Positions 32,933-43,638 are shown, counted from the stretch's first letter. The stretch: DNA of 64,000 bases from Hirsutella rhossiliensis (GCF_020360975.1 NW_025408673.1:2294001-2358000); one strand, 5' to 3'. The notes: generated from the sequence alone by a model not told the origin. Numbers and translations are program-made.

Positions 32933-34597
32933 CTACTTCCCACGACCTCTATCCCTTCCCTTGCTCCTGCCCCTTCCGCTTTGCCCGGCACGCTTCCCGT
33001 TCCCCCCCCGTCCATTTCCGCTGTTGGTGCCGTCCTGTCCGCGAGATCCGGACAACACAGGCGGAGGTGCTACGCCGTGGTAGCCCCGGCTAGGAGGTGG
33101 AGGCTTAGCCGGGAGAGAGGCACCTGGTGCACGTGGCTGAGGGTTCGGGCGCCGCTGTCCTCGACTCCCCACCGGCAGCTGGCCTCGCGCCGGCCCCGAT
33201 GGTGGCGGGCCGGTGGGCTGGGTAGATTGAACGGTAGCCGATTGGGTCAGACGGCTTGCGCTGCGAGTCAGGACGTTGGTCGAGATGCGCATCTGGCCGA
33301 CTTGGTTGACAATTCTATTGCCAAGAAATTCAATGTCCGTGTCGTCGCTTTCAGAGTAGTGGACGTTGGAGGTCCGAGCCATGGGCCCGCGCATCGTTGA
33401 CTGTGCAACAGGCACCCTTGCCAGGCTTTCTCTTTGCTTCATCGCGTCTTCTATGCACAGGACGCCGCAGTCGGGGTCGATGAACCGACTGCGGTTGGCC
33501 AAAGACCACGTCGGGTTTGGCGGGTGCACTCGCTCACTGCATTCAGACAGGAAGTGCTCCCGGGAAGCGCAGATTGCGCAAGTAATTGGGAGATCGACAA
33601 CCTTTTTGAGCATGTCGTCGGGTGGGTAGACTTGTGCCCAGTGGTCTCTGCAATCATCCTCCACATGCCCTGGGTCTGTCGAGCCGCAGAGGAAACAGTC
33701 TGCCCCCTCGCCATTTGTGAGCTCGAGTTTCTCGTCACTGGTGCCATTTGGGGGTTGCTCGTCACCATTCAAGTCCGGTTGCCCGCTTTCCGCCGCTTCC
33801 CACTTTGGCTCACTGTCCTCAAGCGCTTGCTTCGGCCGAGGGGGGTTCGGCGCTCCCTTGGTTCGCCGCGATGCACCGCTTGCCAGGGGTGCACTGGGTC
33901 TGGCCGCCTGGGCACGAGGAGCTGCGGCACGTAGCTTCTTGAGGTTTTTGGCCAGCACGCCGGATTTGTCGGCTGCATGGGCTGCCTTTTTGCCGCTCTT
34001 GCGCTTGCCCGACTTGAGGCCGCTGACATTGTCTAGGTAGTAAGTGTAGCCCGCCAGGACTATAGAAGACGTGACGGCGATGCCGTGATGGAGGTTGTTG
34101 TGGTAGAAGAGGTGAACCCAGTCGTTGAACCTCGCGAGCCACGAGCCCTCTCTCTGGGTGGAAAAGGCGGGCAGCTTGAACGAATGGGGGCCTTTGGACC
34201 ACATGGGAGGATCAAGAGGCATGATGACGCTTGGAGTGGCGTCGGCCGATGTTGCCGCGGCAGAGAGACTCTGGCGAGACTCTTGTCCAGGCAGCTTCGG
34301 CAGCTTTGGCAGCTTCGGCTTTACCGGTTCATTCTTGTCGGTCTTGGCGGCTTCGCTGCCACGAGACTGGTCTTCGGACTCGTCAATCTCCCCATCTTCA
34401 GAGCCGTGCGAGGTTGAGACCTGCCCTGTAGCAGTGCTCACTCGTGCCTTTTTGGGGTTTGACGAGGAGCCGGAAAACGGAGTGGACTTTGCGTTTTTGG
34501 CATGCTCGGAACGAGAGCGCTTCCGCCCAGGCCCGGGGGCATCTGCATCACTCGAGTCATCGATGACGATAATGTCGCCTGGGATCTGCGAGGCCAT
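32933..34597 (-). CDS. Zinc-knuckle protein with an N-terminal SUMO-binding-like motif
   Basis: Single exon, 554 aa from the Met at 34597. I preferred it over an upstream in-frame Met at 34666 because the upstream 23 residues are hydrophobic/Cys-rich and unlike the rest. The N-terminus holds DIIVIDDSSDADA, a hydrophobic core next to acids and Ser that fits a SUMO-interacting motif. The middle is Ser/Lys-rich. A WLARFNDWVHLFYHNN stretch near residue 160 is the most ordered-looking part. Two knuckles follow: CFLCGSTDPGHVEDDC (CX2CX6HX4C) and CAICASREHFLSEC, an exact CX2CX4HX4C. The C-terminus is rich in Gly/Pro/Arg with RG repeats. The knuckle arrangement recalls Air1/Air2 of the TRAMP RNA-surveillance complex, but only two knuckles are visible, so I leave it unnamed. 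Confidence 0.78.
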   Translation of the reverse strand: MASQIPGDIIVIDDSSDADAPGPGRKRSRSEHAKNAKSTPFSGSSSNPKKARVSTATGQVSTSHGSEDGEIDESEDQSRGSEAAKTDKNEPVKPKLPKLPKLPGQESRQSLSAAATSADATPSVIMPLDPPMWSKGPHSFKLPAFSTQREGSWLARFNDWVHLFYHNNLHHGIAVTSSIVLAGYTYYLDNVSGLKSGKRKSGKKAAHAADKSGVLAKNLKKLRAAAPRAQAARPSAPLASGASRRTKGAPNPPRPKQALEDSEPKWEAAESGQPDLNGDEQPPNGTSDEKLELTNGEGADCFLCGSTDPGHVEDDCRDHWAQVYPPDDMLKKVVDLPITCAICASREHFLSECSERVHPPNPTWSLANRSRFIDPDCGVLCIEDAMKQRESLARVPVAQSTMRGPMARTSNVHYSESDDTDIEFLGNRIVNQVGQMRISTNVLTRSASRLTQSATVQSTQPTGPPPSGPARGQLPVGSRGQRRPNPQPRAPGASLPAKPPPPSRGYHGVAPPPVLSGSRGQDGTNSGNGRGGNGKRAGQSGRGRSKGRDRGRGK

Positions 34598-36386
34598 TTT
34601 GCAGCCGAAAACAGGGCGGATGTGGCGAATGTAGCAAGGGGCGAAAAGGCTCAGAGGTATTGGCAAACGACGCTTAGATGGGCCTTGAAGTTTCCGCTCA
34701 ACTGCTCACCTGCCTTGATCATGCCGGCCGTGAGTTTTTTTGTGAATTGAGTTTTTGAGCCCGCAGGCGGAGGCTCGTTGCAAAGGCAAGCTTGATCCAA
34801 GGAAGTTGATCTTTGGAGTACAAAGACTCGGATAGCGTGGGGATAGCCGATGAAGTCGAGAAAACGCCGCAACTCATGCACAGCGCCAGGAAGAACAGGA
34901 AGTGAATGGCGACAAGCCAGATGAAGGGGCCTCTCGCGGCTGATGAGATGAGAGGCTTCGCGTTTGTTATGAGATGAGAGTCGGGGTAAATTTTGAAGGG
35001 ACAAAGGGCAGGGGCGAATCACGAGAGCGCTCGCCTGGTGCGTTTCCACAGCAGTGTGCCGCCAGCGGCATAGAGCATCTGGCTGGGCCGAGGATTAACC
35101 AGGGGCCAAGTCACCTGACCGTGGGTAAACGTGAAACGGGCCAGCATTTCTGCTCTGCACTGCATCTTCAGCCTAGGCGGCGCATGTCGGAATGCACAGC
35201 TCGGCTCGCCCGCCCTAGCTATGCTGATATTAGTCTGAGTCTGCGAGGACAGAATAATGGAATCCAGGCCAGCGACTGCGATGACGGGTCTTGGAGCAAG
35301 TGCTTGTCTTTGCACTTTTGAGCTGTTGGCAGACAACATTGTGAGAATTGCTGGGCAATCAAAAGGGCAGGTACTGTAATTGCAGAACGGCATACGTATC
35401 TGCATTTCATGTGCGAGTACTCCGTATTTCCGTAATAATGACGGTTCCCACCGCCAACGATGCAAAAATAGCAACCTACAGTAGTATCGACTGCATAATG
35501 CTTAATCCGCACTGTAGGACACCCATACAGGCGTAGCGGCTCGCACACTTAGCCAGGCGAGAATCTGTACAGTACCTACAGATTAGACATTGGCCCAATC
35601 TCTGTGCCGGACCTCTTTCTTGTCTTGGCCTCTTCTTGTTCCGACTTTTTTCTATCCGACAATGGCCATGGCGCCTGGAAATGAAGCTCAATTGGCTTTT
35701 GGACCCCTCTCCCATCGACATCAACACCCAATTCTAGGTTGGCTGAATTGAGGAACTGGTTGAGCTTCAGAGGCGGCTCCAGTAAGGAGGATTTTGCCAC
35801 CCCCCTAGCGCCAGCCCTGACCCACTCAAGCAGGTACCCAGCTCAGGTACCTGCCCGCTGTAACAGTCGCCAAGGAGGTACCAAGTACGGCTTCGAGGCC
35901 AAAAGTTCAGTTAAGGTGGCCTCGTCCTTTGCCAACCAACCCGATCTTGCCATTTCACAGGTCATCATCGACAGTCCCTTTCCGACGTGCTCTCCTGCCG
36001 CCGCTGACTGCTTTCCTCCGTTTCTTCTCCCCAGATCATCCATCCATTCTGCTCTCGTCCCCTCTCTGCCACCCACGCCCGTCTCCAGGTCGGTGTATCC
36101 ATTACGCTCTGCTCCCCGCCTCGTCCGCCGCCCATCTCGGCCCACGCCCAAGCCCACGCGTGGCCATCGTCGACGACGGCTTGACCCGAGCGTGCACCGT
36201 CTGGTCCTCGCCGTGCTTGTCTCGCCCCGGTCAAGTCCAGTTCCGCCACGCCCTGTTCGCCTCGAGAAACCCCCCTGACTCGACCGGGCCAATACCGCCA
36301 AGCTGTCTCCCCCAATCCTTCTCCAGCGAACCGTCTCCTACGACGCGGGCACCAAACCTCCGCGCCGTGGAAGCATCTACCTCGAC
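34598..36386. other. Divergent flank between the zinc-knuckle gene and ORM
   Basis: About 1.8 kb holding both promoters. The part from 35950 to 36380 is pyrimidine-rich on the plus strand, as is common in leaders of fungal genes; frames there have no domain. Confidence 0.55.
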
Positions 36387-37069
36387 ATGGCCGACCGCGA
36401 CAACGGCGCTCGCCGGAGGAGATCTAGCAGCATCCTTCAAGTCTACCACGAGCCCCCCGAGACGCTCGAACAAATCAGCGACCAGGCTGCATTGCCCAAC
36501 CTCAATGCCAACTGGACAAATGCAAAAGGTCTGCTTTGCCTTTGTGGCTTCGCTGTAAAAGTCGCTAACGCGGATGCCGCGCTGCAGGAGCTTGGACCAT
36601 CCACATTGTCCTGATAGCTTGTCTCAAAATCTTCTACGACGTGATCCCCGGCGTCTCGCAGGAAACTTCGTGGACACTTACAAACATGACCTACATGTTT
36701 GGCTCGTATCTCATGTTCCACTACGTCCGTGGCGTCCCCTTCGAGTTCAACAGCGGAGCCTTTGACAACTTAAACATGTGGGAGCAAATCGATAACGGAG
36801 CTCAGTACACGCCCACAAAGAAGTTCCTCCTCAGTGTCCCCATCGTCCTCTTTCTCCTGAGCACTCACTACACCCACTACGACCTGGCCTACTTCATCAT
36901 CAATTTCCTGGCCGTCCTGGGCGTCGTGATTCCAAAACTTCCATTCGTGCGTCGCCAAACCGTCCCCCCACGCCCCCCAATATCGTGCGTCCCGTATTCA
37001 GAGAGGCTAATGCCGCTGCAGAGCCACCGTATGCGATTTGGCCTCTTCTCAGGCCCACCGGGGGATTAA
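36387..37069 (+). CDS. ORM1: Orm1/Orm2 (ORMDL) sphingolipid regulator
   Basis: ER membrane protein that restrains serine palmitoyltransferase, the first step of sphingolipid synthesis. Three exons, 36387-36528, 36588-36946 and 37022-37069, give 182 aa. The first intron has GCTAACG as branch site. The N-terminus holds ARRRRSSSILQ, matching the Ser cluster phosphorylated by Ypk1/TORC2 in yeast Orm proteins. Then LNANWTNAKGAWTIHIVLIA, the ORMDL core with SWTLTNMTYMFGSYLMFHYV, GVPFEFNSGAFDNLNMWEQI, GAQYTPTKKFLLSVPIVLFL, STHYTHYD and a last membrane segment FIINFLAVLGVVIPKLP. The end SHRMRFGLFSG is typical. All family landmarks are present and the length is normal. Regulation by Ypk1 is inferred from the site. 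Confidence 0.96.
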
Positions 37070-37878
37070 CGCGGCGCGAGTGGCTGGCGGCGGCGTTGGG
37101 AGGTGCTTATCAATGTTTGAGTTTGGTCAGGGAGGGCGTGGGGGGGCAACCATCATCACCACTTGCGAGGGATTTCATTTCACAGCGAGCATAATTTGGT
37201 ACGCGGCTCCGGCCGTCAAAAGGTTTGGCGATTAGCGGGTAGCTTCCGAGGACAGGGAATTGGATCTGAACTTCTGCAGCGCCTGTCTTCTCTCCTTGAT
37301 CTCCCGTCTCTGCCGCGAGGTCACTCTTTTCATGCATGCTTGAGCGCTCTTGGCTGACAACAAACAGGCGAGTCGTCATCTACTAGTCAGGGCGAGGGTT
37401 TGATAACCTGCGTCTGCCCCCCTTTTTCATGCAGTGGCGTGCCGATGGCTTCGTGTGGCTCTGCAGATGAGTTCATCGAGCACGACGAGCAGCTTCCAGG
37501 CCCTCGCTAGCCAGCTGGCATGAATGGCCATCCGAGTCGGCTGCTCATCATCACTTTGCGCGCGGACGCGTCCTCAACGCCGACTGCCGGCTCAACATGG
37601 CCAATTCATGAGATCATCCTGTCGCCTTCAACCGAAAATCACAGCCAACTCTGTTGCTCGTGTATGCTTGCATTATGTTTCTCCTGGAGAAATGGCACAC
37701 GTCTCAGGGTATAAATCACCGGCTTGGTCCGGCCTGACTTGGGGATTCTTCTTCTGTTCTCTCATCCACAGGCCAGCAATCCGGCAACTCGACGTTCTCC
37801 GTCAGCTTGGTCCTTGATCACAGTCGCTCGCTACATCTTTGTTTGAAACGCTCACTTCGTTGACTTCTTTTCTCCACC
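37070..37878. other. Intergenic, 5' flank of the His-rich surface gene
   Basis: About 810 bp without a recognisable gene. The final 150 bp before the ATG is CT-rich, as expected for a leader. Confidence 0.55.
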
Positions 37879-39918
37879 ATGCAAGCCAAAACCTTTGCCG
37901 TCTTGGCTGTCCTCAGCGGTGCCGCCCAGGCATCCGCCATGGTCAAGTCCAAGACCGTCACCGTCACGGCTATCCCAACGGTCATCGCGGTCGTCCCCAC
38001 GGCCAAGCCGACGGCCGCTGCTGTGCGTCCCACGGCGGCGGGTGAGCCCGCCAAGGTTGGCGATTCCCTGGCCCGTCGTGACTGGGATCGCTACGATGAC
38101 CGCCACCACGGCCACCACGGCTGCGACAAGTGCGGATGCCGCGAGGAGGGCTGCTGCAATTGCCACAAGCCTGGCTCCGTCTGCAGGACGGTCCGGGATC
38201 AGAACAACAACTTGGTGACCATCGGACGTTGCCTGAACCAGAACCAGCCTCAGCAGCCCGGGGGTTTCCAGCCCCAGCAACCCGGCGGGTTCCAGCCTCA
38301 GCAGCCCGGGGGTTTCCAGCCCCAGCAGCCCGGCGGTCTCCAGCCCCAGCAGCCCGGCGGTCTCCAGCCCCAGCAGCCCGGCGGTTTCCAGCCCCAGCAG
38401 CCTCAGCAGCCCGGGGCGCCGTTCACGTCCACTTTCCCCGGCGGCAACAACGGGACCATCATTGGCATTGACATTCACCAGCACCAGCACCAGCAGTGCG
38501 GTGACCGCGGCTGCAGGGAGGGCCACTACTGCCGCGAGGGCCGTTGCCACAGACACCACCACCACAAGGGCCACCATCACCACTGCAAGGAGGGCCACCA
38601 TTGCCACAAGGGACACAACCATCACTGCAAGGAGGGCCACTACTACAAGGAAGGTCACCACTGCCACAAGGGACACCATCACCATCACCACGACAAGGAC
38701 CACCACCACCACCACGACAAGGACCACCACCACCACTGCAAGGAGGGCCACCACTGCCACAAGGGCCACCACGAGTACAAGGGCCACCACTGCAAAGAGG
38801 GCCACGAGTATAAGGAGGGTCACCACTGCCACAAGGGCTACAAGGGACACCACCACCACCACAAGGGCCACAAGGGCCACCACGAGTTCAAGGGCTACCA
38901 CGAGTACAAGGGATCCTACGACTACAAGGGCTCTTTCCCCATCGACGCCCTCCGTGGCAAGTCCGGCTATGTCTCCCCGCACAAGCCCGTTGGCTCTGGC
39001 TCGGACAAGGGTTCGGCCAAGTCTTCTGTCGAGGGCTCTGCCCAAGGTCCGGCCAGGTCTTCCGCTCAGGGTCCCGCTCAGGGTGCTGCTCAACGCCCTG
39101 CCCAGGCTCCCGCCCAAGGTCCTGCTCCGGCTCAGGCTCAGTCTCCGGCTCAGGCTCAGTCTCCTGCCCAGGCTCCTGCCCAAGGCCCTGCCCAGGCTCA
39201 AGCTCCTGCCCAAGGTCCGGCCCAGGCCCAGGCTCCCGCCCAAGGCCCTGCTCAGGCTCAAGCTCCTGCCCAAGGCCCTGCCCAGGCTCCGGCCAAGTCT
39301 GCCACCCAAGCTTCGACTCCGGCTCCTGCCCTAGCTCCTGCCAAGTCTGCCGACAAGGCCTCTGTTCAGGCTCCTGCTCAGGCTCCTGCCCAGGGCTCGG
39401 ACAAGTCCACCGATAAGGCTCCTGCTCAGGCTCCTGCCCAGGGCTCGGACAAGTCCACCGATAAGGCTCCTGCTCAGGCTCCTGCCAAGGGTTCGGACAA
39501 GTCTGCCGATCAGACCCCTGCTCAAGCTCCTGCCCAGGGCTCGGACAAGTACGCCGACAAGGCTTCTGCTCAGGCCCCTGCCCAGGACTCGGACAAGTCT
39601 GCCGACAAGGCCTCTGCTCAGGCTCCCGCTCAGGGCTCGGACAAGTCTGCCGACCAGGCCCCTGCTCAGGCTCCCTCCCAGGGCTCGGACAAGTCTGCCG
39701 ACCAGGCCCCTGCTCAGGCTCCCTCCCAGGGCTCGGACAAGTCTGCCGACCAGACCCCTGCTCAGGCTCCTTCCCAGGGTCCTGCTCAGGACTCGGCCCC
39801 AGCCGCTCTCCCTGAGCCCGAGAAGCCCGCCACTGTCGTCAACGCTGCTACTAAGGGCACCGCGGCCGGCACTGGTCTCGTGGCCGCAGCCGCCATCGCC
39901 GGCTTCCTCCTCTTCTGA
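37879..39918 (+). CDS. His-rich, repeat-containing secreted protein with GPI-type tail
   Basis: Predicted cell-surface protein of 679 aa, single exon, family not recognised. Blocks in order: signal peptide (cleavage probably after AQASA); a Kex2-like LARR site near residue 70; a Cys-rich patch CDKCGCREEGCCNC; six tandem PQQPGGFQ/L units (38248-38391); a His/Lys/Gly/Cys-rich block of about 150 residues with repeated CKEGHHCHKGHH motifs; a long Ala/Pro/Gln/Ser-rich tract with repeats such as GSDKSADQAPAQAPSQ; and a C-terminal GTAAGTGLVAAAAIAGFLLF tail fitting a GPI signal. The His/Cys density suggests binding of zinc, copper or nickel ions; that is inference. The Ala/Pro/Ser tract suits an O-glycosylated wall stalk. 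The antisense frame (37852-39309) is a shadow of these repeats. Confidence 0.85.
   Translation: MQAKTFAVLAVLSGAAQASAMVKSKTVTVTAIPTVIAVVPTAKPTAAAVRPTAAGEPAKVGDSLARRDWDRYDDRHHGHHGCDKCGCREEGCCNCHKPGSVCRTVRDQNNNLVTIGRCLNQNQPQQPGGFQPQQPGGFQPQQPGGFQPQQPGGLQPQQPGGLQPQQPGGFQPQQPQQPGAPFTSTFPGGNNGTIIGIDIHQHQHQQCGDRGCREGHYCREGRCHRHHHHKGHHHHCKEGHHCHKGHNHHCKEGHYYKEGHHCHKGHHHHHHDKDHHHHHDKDHHHHCKEGHHCHKGHHEYKGHHCKEGHEYKEGHHCHKGYKGHHHHHKGHKGHHEFKGYHEYKGSYDYKGSFPIDALRGKSGYVSPHKPVGSGSDKGSAKSSVEGSAQGPARSSAQGPAQGAAQRPAQAPAQGPAPAQAQSPAQAQSPAQAPAQGPAQAQAPAQGPAQAQAPAQGPAQAQAPAQGPAQAPAKSATQASTPAPALAPAKSADKASVQAPAQAPAQGSDKSTDKAPAQAPAQGSDKSTDKAPAQAPAKGSDKSADQTPAQAPAQGSDKYADKASAQAPAQDSDKSADKASAQAPAQGSDKSADQAPAQAPSQGSDKSADQAPAQAPSQGSDKSADQTPAQAPSQGPAQDSAPAALPEPEKPATVVNAATKGTAAGTGLVAAAAIAGFLLF
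38248..38391 (+). repeat. Six tandem 24-bp units encoding PQQPGGFQ/L
   Basis: Eight-residue units, four ending FQ and two LQ, with few base differences, followed by a partial PQQPQQPGA unit. Confidence 0.9.
38478..38935 (+). repeat. Imperfect repeats encoding the His-rich block
   Basis: Repeats of caccac, cacgacaag and tgcaaggagggccaccactgc-like units encode His runs and CKEGHHCHKGH motifs of uneven spacing. Confidence 0.85.
39040..39800 (+). repeat. Ala/Pro/Gln and Ser-Asp-Lys-Ser repeats
   Basis: A first half of AQGPAQAQAP-type units is followed by about nine longer units (roughly 16-20 residues, containing GSDKSxDxxPAQAPxQ). The last units (39640-39780) are nearly identical in DNA, pointing to recent duplication. 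Confidence 0.85.
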
Positions 39919-41338
39919 GCGTCAGCCAAGTCGGAGGCTAATCAACAAGCGTCGAAAGGATGGGAAAAGGGGAAAGATTTACAGGTGAATAATGGGAGGA
40001 AACTAATAATATGCTGTGGGCTGAAAAACGGCGGCGTTCAAAATGGGCAGTAGCAAGAAATGGACGGTCTCGGATGGTTTCTTGTCTGGGGTTTGATGTT
40101 GATACTACTATACAGGCTGTCGCATGTCGTGTCGGCTCATTAGGCAATAATAACATTCATTTGGCGCCGACCTTTTTGTTGGGGATCCGAGTTGTGTTGT
40201 TGCAGTAGTGACGGCTCCGGTAGGTTTCAGGGATCTTTTCGTTGCGAGGACGTGTGCGATGCCGGCCGGGACGCGGACCACCATTCTCATCTTTGTTTGG
40301 CGGCGCGGAGCCGGACGTCAGACATTTGTGGGGAAGGGGGGGTTCGGAGCCGAAGCCGGCAGCCCGGACGGGGGCCAGCGGAGGCAAGGTAGATAGATAT
40401 ACAGGAACCCGACGGAGTGGGGGTGCCGGCATCACACATTTTGCCAACATGGGCGATGGGGAGGACATAGAGCTCATACGGAAGAATGATACTTCTATTG
40501 CCTTCTCCTCTAGGTATCTGCCCCCCCCCTGTTCCTCATCGTTCCACTCGTGTAAGCGGTGTAAAGCAGAGAGGGGAAAATCCAGTGTCCAAGCCATCAT
40601 GAACGAAGGAAAATGCCCGCCGGCGGCCCTGATGCCGGCTACGAGACAGACGGGGGGAATACACGACTCAAGTTGTCTGCGTTTGTGATTTGTTTGCAAA
40701 CCTCCCGGCGCCTCGGTGGGATAATAAGCCGTAATCGACATCCCCATGCCTCTGGTAGTCTGCCGATGGGCAGGTAAGATATATCAACAGCTATTTGGTT
40801 GAACGGAACTGGCCAGGATCATCCCGTATCCGTGCGCACACTTATCGATCGCCAACATGAAAATGTCGCCGACTGAACATGTCGCCGACTGGCGCGTTCC
40901 TCGGCCACCTTTCCGCCAAGACATGTCTTTCAAAGACACAGGGAAGCGTGGGGTGAAGCACCGGCATGTACTCAGGTTACACCGTGGCCTAGGAGAACTG
41001 ATGTTGGCCGTGGACGTCATCTGGGTATGAAAGCAAGTATTGGCTTGTCTAGTGCACGAACGGGTATAGACTAAAACAAGGGAAGGGAGCGAGATACCAA
41101 AGAGACTACACCGGGGATATCATGTCTCGCTTCTTCCAAGGAGCACGGGGTCCTTTCAGCACGGCCAGCCACACATGCCAAGCTCCCGAAGCCCCCCTCC
41201 TCAACGTCATTAAGGGTGCCTTTTCCTTTTATACCTCTCGCCAGCCTCCACCCACTCCTTGTGCATGTCTCGCGAGTACCATGATTAGCGATTCCTACAC
41301 AGTCCGCTGGAATGCGTCGGCCCACCACCGGCCCTAAT
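39919..41338. other. Convergent 3' flanks of the His-rich and SUR7-like genes
   Basis: About 1.4 kb. Minus-strand frames at 40157-40747 have no domain. Nothing else recognised. Confidence 0.5.
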
Positions 41339-42092
41339 CTAGCCGCGCTTCCAGAAAGGTCGCCGAGCGGCGGCTTCTCCGCTGACATGATCAGCCTCCT
41401 TGGATCGACCTTCCTGGCGGCGCTTCTTGGCTCGGCCGGCGCAGCAGGTGAGCATGACGACGGCGGCGGCGAAGAGGGTGCAGATGGCGGCGGCCAGGAT
41501 GCACCAGATGCCGGAACCCCAGCGGGCTGTGCTGCGGCCGTTGTCGTTGACGTGGCTCCGGATGATGCTAAAGGCGGCAAAGTCACACGCCATGGCGACA
41601 ATGGTGACGATGAAGGACACGAGGGCAAAAAAGACGGCGCCCAGGGAGCCGACGATGCCCGTGCCCAGGCAGAGCAGAAAGGCGATGAAGCAAAGCGCTG
41701 CGGCGATGGGGTGCAGGATCATGACGCGAGTGAGGCCCTTGGATGTGTTTTCGGCGGCTGTGCCAAAGTCTGTGTCGTCAATGTCGGAAATGACGTCGGC
41801 CGGGTTGTAGCCGATGTGAGAGCGGGAGCATTGGTCCGTGTCCCTGGGCATGCGCGTGTTAGTCAAGGAAGCAGGCATTGCAGGCGACGCGGGATCCTTA
41901 CAGGACGCCACGATGGCAGTATCCGAATGATCCAAATGTGACCTCGTTCCCTTGAACGCCACCCCCAAGTTCTACTCGCAAAATGGCGAGCGAGTTGACG
42001 GCGGGTGCCGTGACGGAGACGACAATGAGCAACGCCGTGGCAACGAGCAGCAGCACCGTGCCGATGTGGTGAACAAAGGTGCCAAAGCCCAT
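41339..42092 (-). CDS. SUR7/PalI-family four-pass membrane protein
   Basis: Two exons, 42092-41902 and 41843-41339, give 231 aa. The first membrane segment (TVLLLVATALLIVVSV, near residue 12) is followed by a loop with TFGSFGYCHRGVLDTDQCS, which fits the GxxGYCx8-9C pattern of SUR7/PalI-type (claudin-like) proteins. Three further segments follow: IAAALCFIAFLLCLG, LGAVFFALVSFIVTIVAMA and WCILAAAICTLFAAAVVML. The cytosolic tail is short and basic. Family members act at the plasma membrane: Sur7 at eisosomes, PalI/Rim9 in pH signalling. This one is shorter than Rim9/PalI, whose tails are long and disordered, so it is more like the SUR7-type; exact role unknown. The splice restores the two loop Cys in one frame, which supports the model. 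Confidence 0.85.
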
Positions 42093-42950
42093 TGTGGATA
42101 ATGACCGTTGTCGGCGTTGTCCAAGTTGTATATGCTGCTTATTGTTGGCGCACCTCGGTCGGGGACGCGCTCGCGATTCAGTCAAGCTCAAGGGCTCGGA
42201 GGGGTTTTAAGTCTTGCAGTGAGAGAGAGAGAGAGTAGTCAGAGACCAGGGGGAAAGGGGACTAAACACATTCCCTTTTGGAGGGAGAGGGGCCTTGGCA
42301 TATATAGAGCCATGGGACGTGTCTCGCGGGAGGCCCCCCTGCGTCTAGACTGTCCCACGTCATTTGGTTGCTGCCACGACAGCCAGAGGCGACGCCGACC
42401 AAGAATGGCTGGGACTTGGCGCTCCTCCATGACCTGGAAGAGACCGCAAGAGGTTCCGGGGAGCTAGCAAGGATGACGTATCATGGACAGCGCCATCTGG
42501 CTCTGCCCAGATTAGACACGTCCATGCGTGTCGGCAGTCTCCGTGCAGGGCCCTCGCCTGACTGGATGGGTGGGCGTGGATGTGGGACAGTACCAGGGAT
42601 TGGACGGCACCCCAAAAGGCGGATCCTGGTCTCAGCCGACGCTGCTGAGCTGAAAAGCTGGGGCAGCAAGGCCAAGGTCTGTTTCGCTGACGCTGTGGCT
42701 AGCGCCAGCAAGTCCCATTGGCTGACCGCCGCATCGGGGCTGCTTCGGTACGCAGTGCCGCTCTCAGTGGGCAAGAGAAAGAGTGGCATGTGAATAACAG
42801 ATGCCCGTTTTGTCTTTGGCTTCACCAGTCTCTGCTGACCGGCGCTTTCTTTTCCTGACGCTCAGAGTCGGCTCGACCGTGGGCTCAGGGCCAAGGGGCG
42901 CCGCATAAAGACAGCAACTCGAGTTTGATTGCGGCCCCGCACGCCCTGCC
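42093..42950. other. Intergenic between two minus-strand genes
   Basis: About 860 bp; promoter of the SUR7-like gene and 3' flank of the next. A (ga)n run lies at 42219-42232. No gene recognised. Confidence 0.55.
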
Positions 42951-43638
42951 TCAACCCTTCATTTTGCTCGGGAGCCAGCTCTTCAACTGCAGGCGCCTTG
43001 CTTTATACGACTGGGCAGGTTTGTTGAAATCCAGGAACCAGTGTGCCAGGCCCTTTGCGGCAATGGTGCGAGGCAGGGACTGCTTCAGGACCGCCGCCAT
43101 GAAGGACCGGTCTTGCTCGTACACTGGTGGCCAGGGTTGACAAAGCGGGGAGGGCGCCATGGCGAATCGGTGCTGGTAGTCTGGCTCTGGGAAGACGTTG
43201 AGCTTGAATTCCTTGTACTGGCTGTCCGGGACCGAGTCGCGGTCCGATGCGGCCGCCCCGCTTGTTAGAGGAGGATGCGCGTCAAAGGGTGCAGGCTCGT
43301 CTATGCCGGCGAGGGACACCTCGGTGGTTTCGCGGGGGACGGGGATGCTGTAGGTGAGCGGGCTGCTGGCCACGAGCCGACTCGCCGTGGCTGAGTGCTT
43401 GGTGACGGACATAAAGTTGGCGTTGAAGCCCTGGGGTCATTATTAGCTCTCGGGCGGGGGATTGTTCCCAGGAAGCTGATCGTACCGGCGTCATCTTGAA
43501 GACCTCGACAGGCCCATGCTGTTCGAGCACCTGCAGGACGGAGCGTCGCTCAGCAAAGGTCAAGGGCGTCGGCGTGACGAGGACCCGAATGGACCGCTCG
43601 CGCATAGACCTCAGCGCCTGGCTTGCGCTGGCGGCCAT
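42951..43638 (-). CDS. Conserved-looking small protein with an RRM-like N-terminus
   Basis: Two exons, 43638-43486 and 43430-42951, give 210 aa. It starts MAASASQALRSMRERSIRVL. The stretch RSIRVLVTPTPL, then TFAERRSVLQVLEQHG, VEVFKMTP, ANFMSVTK and SATASRLVASSPLTY suggests a beta-alpha-beta-beta-alpha fold like an RNA-recognition motif, but no RNP motif is obvious. The second half holds KEFKLNVFPEPDYQHRFAM and PWPPVYEQDRSFMAAVLKQS, then ends basic (ARRLQLKSWLPSKMKG). The splice is phase 0 (ACGCCG|GTACGA...CCCCAG|GGCTTC). I recall similar hypothetical proteins in sordariomycetes but cannot confirm. A mitochondrial location is possible from the Arg/Ser start. It is divergent from MED1. Confidence 0.72.

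Noticed and set aside
32591..33400. 269-codon plus-strand frame at the end of the zinc-knuckle gene
   Set aside because: Its 3' half mirrors the RG-rich end of the zinc-knuckle gene; no domain in the rest.
37852..39309. Minus-strand frame of 485 codons opposite the His-rich gene
   Set aside because: Consists of Leu/Gly/Val repeats that mirror the coding repeats; the plus strand has signal peptide and GPI tail.
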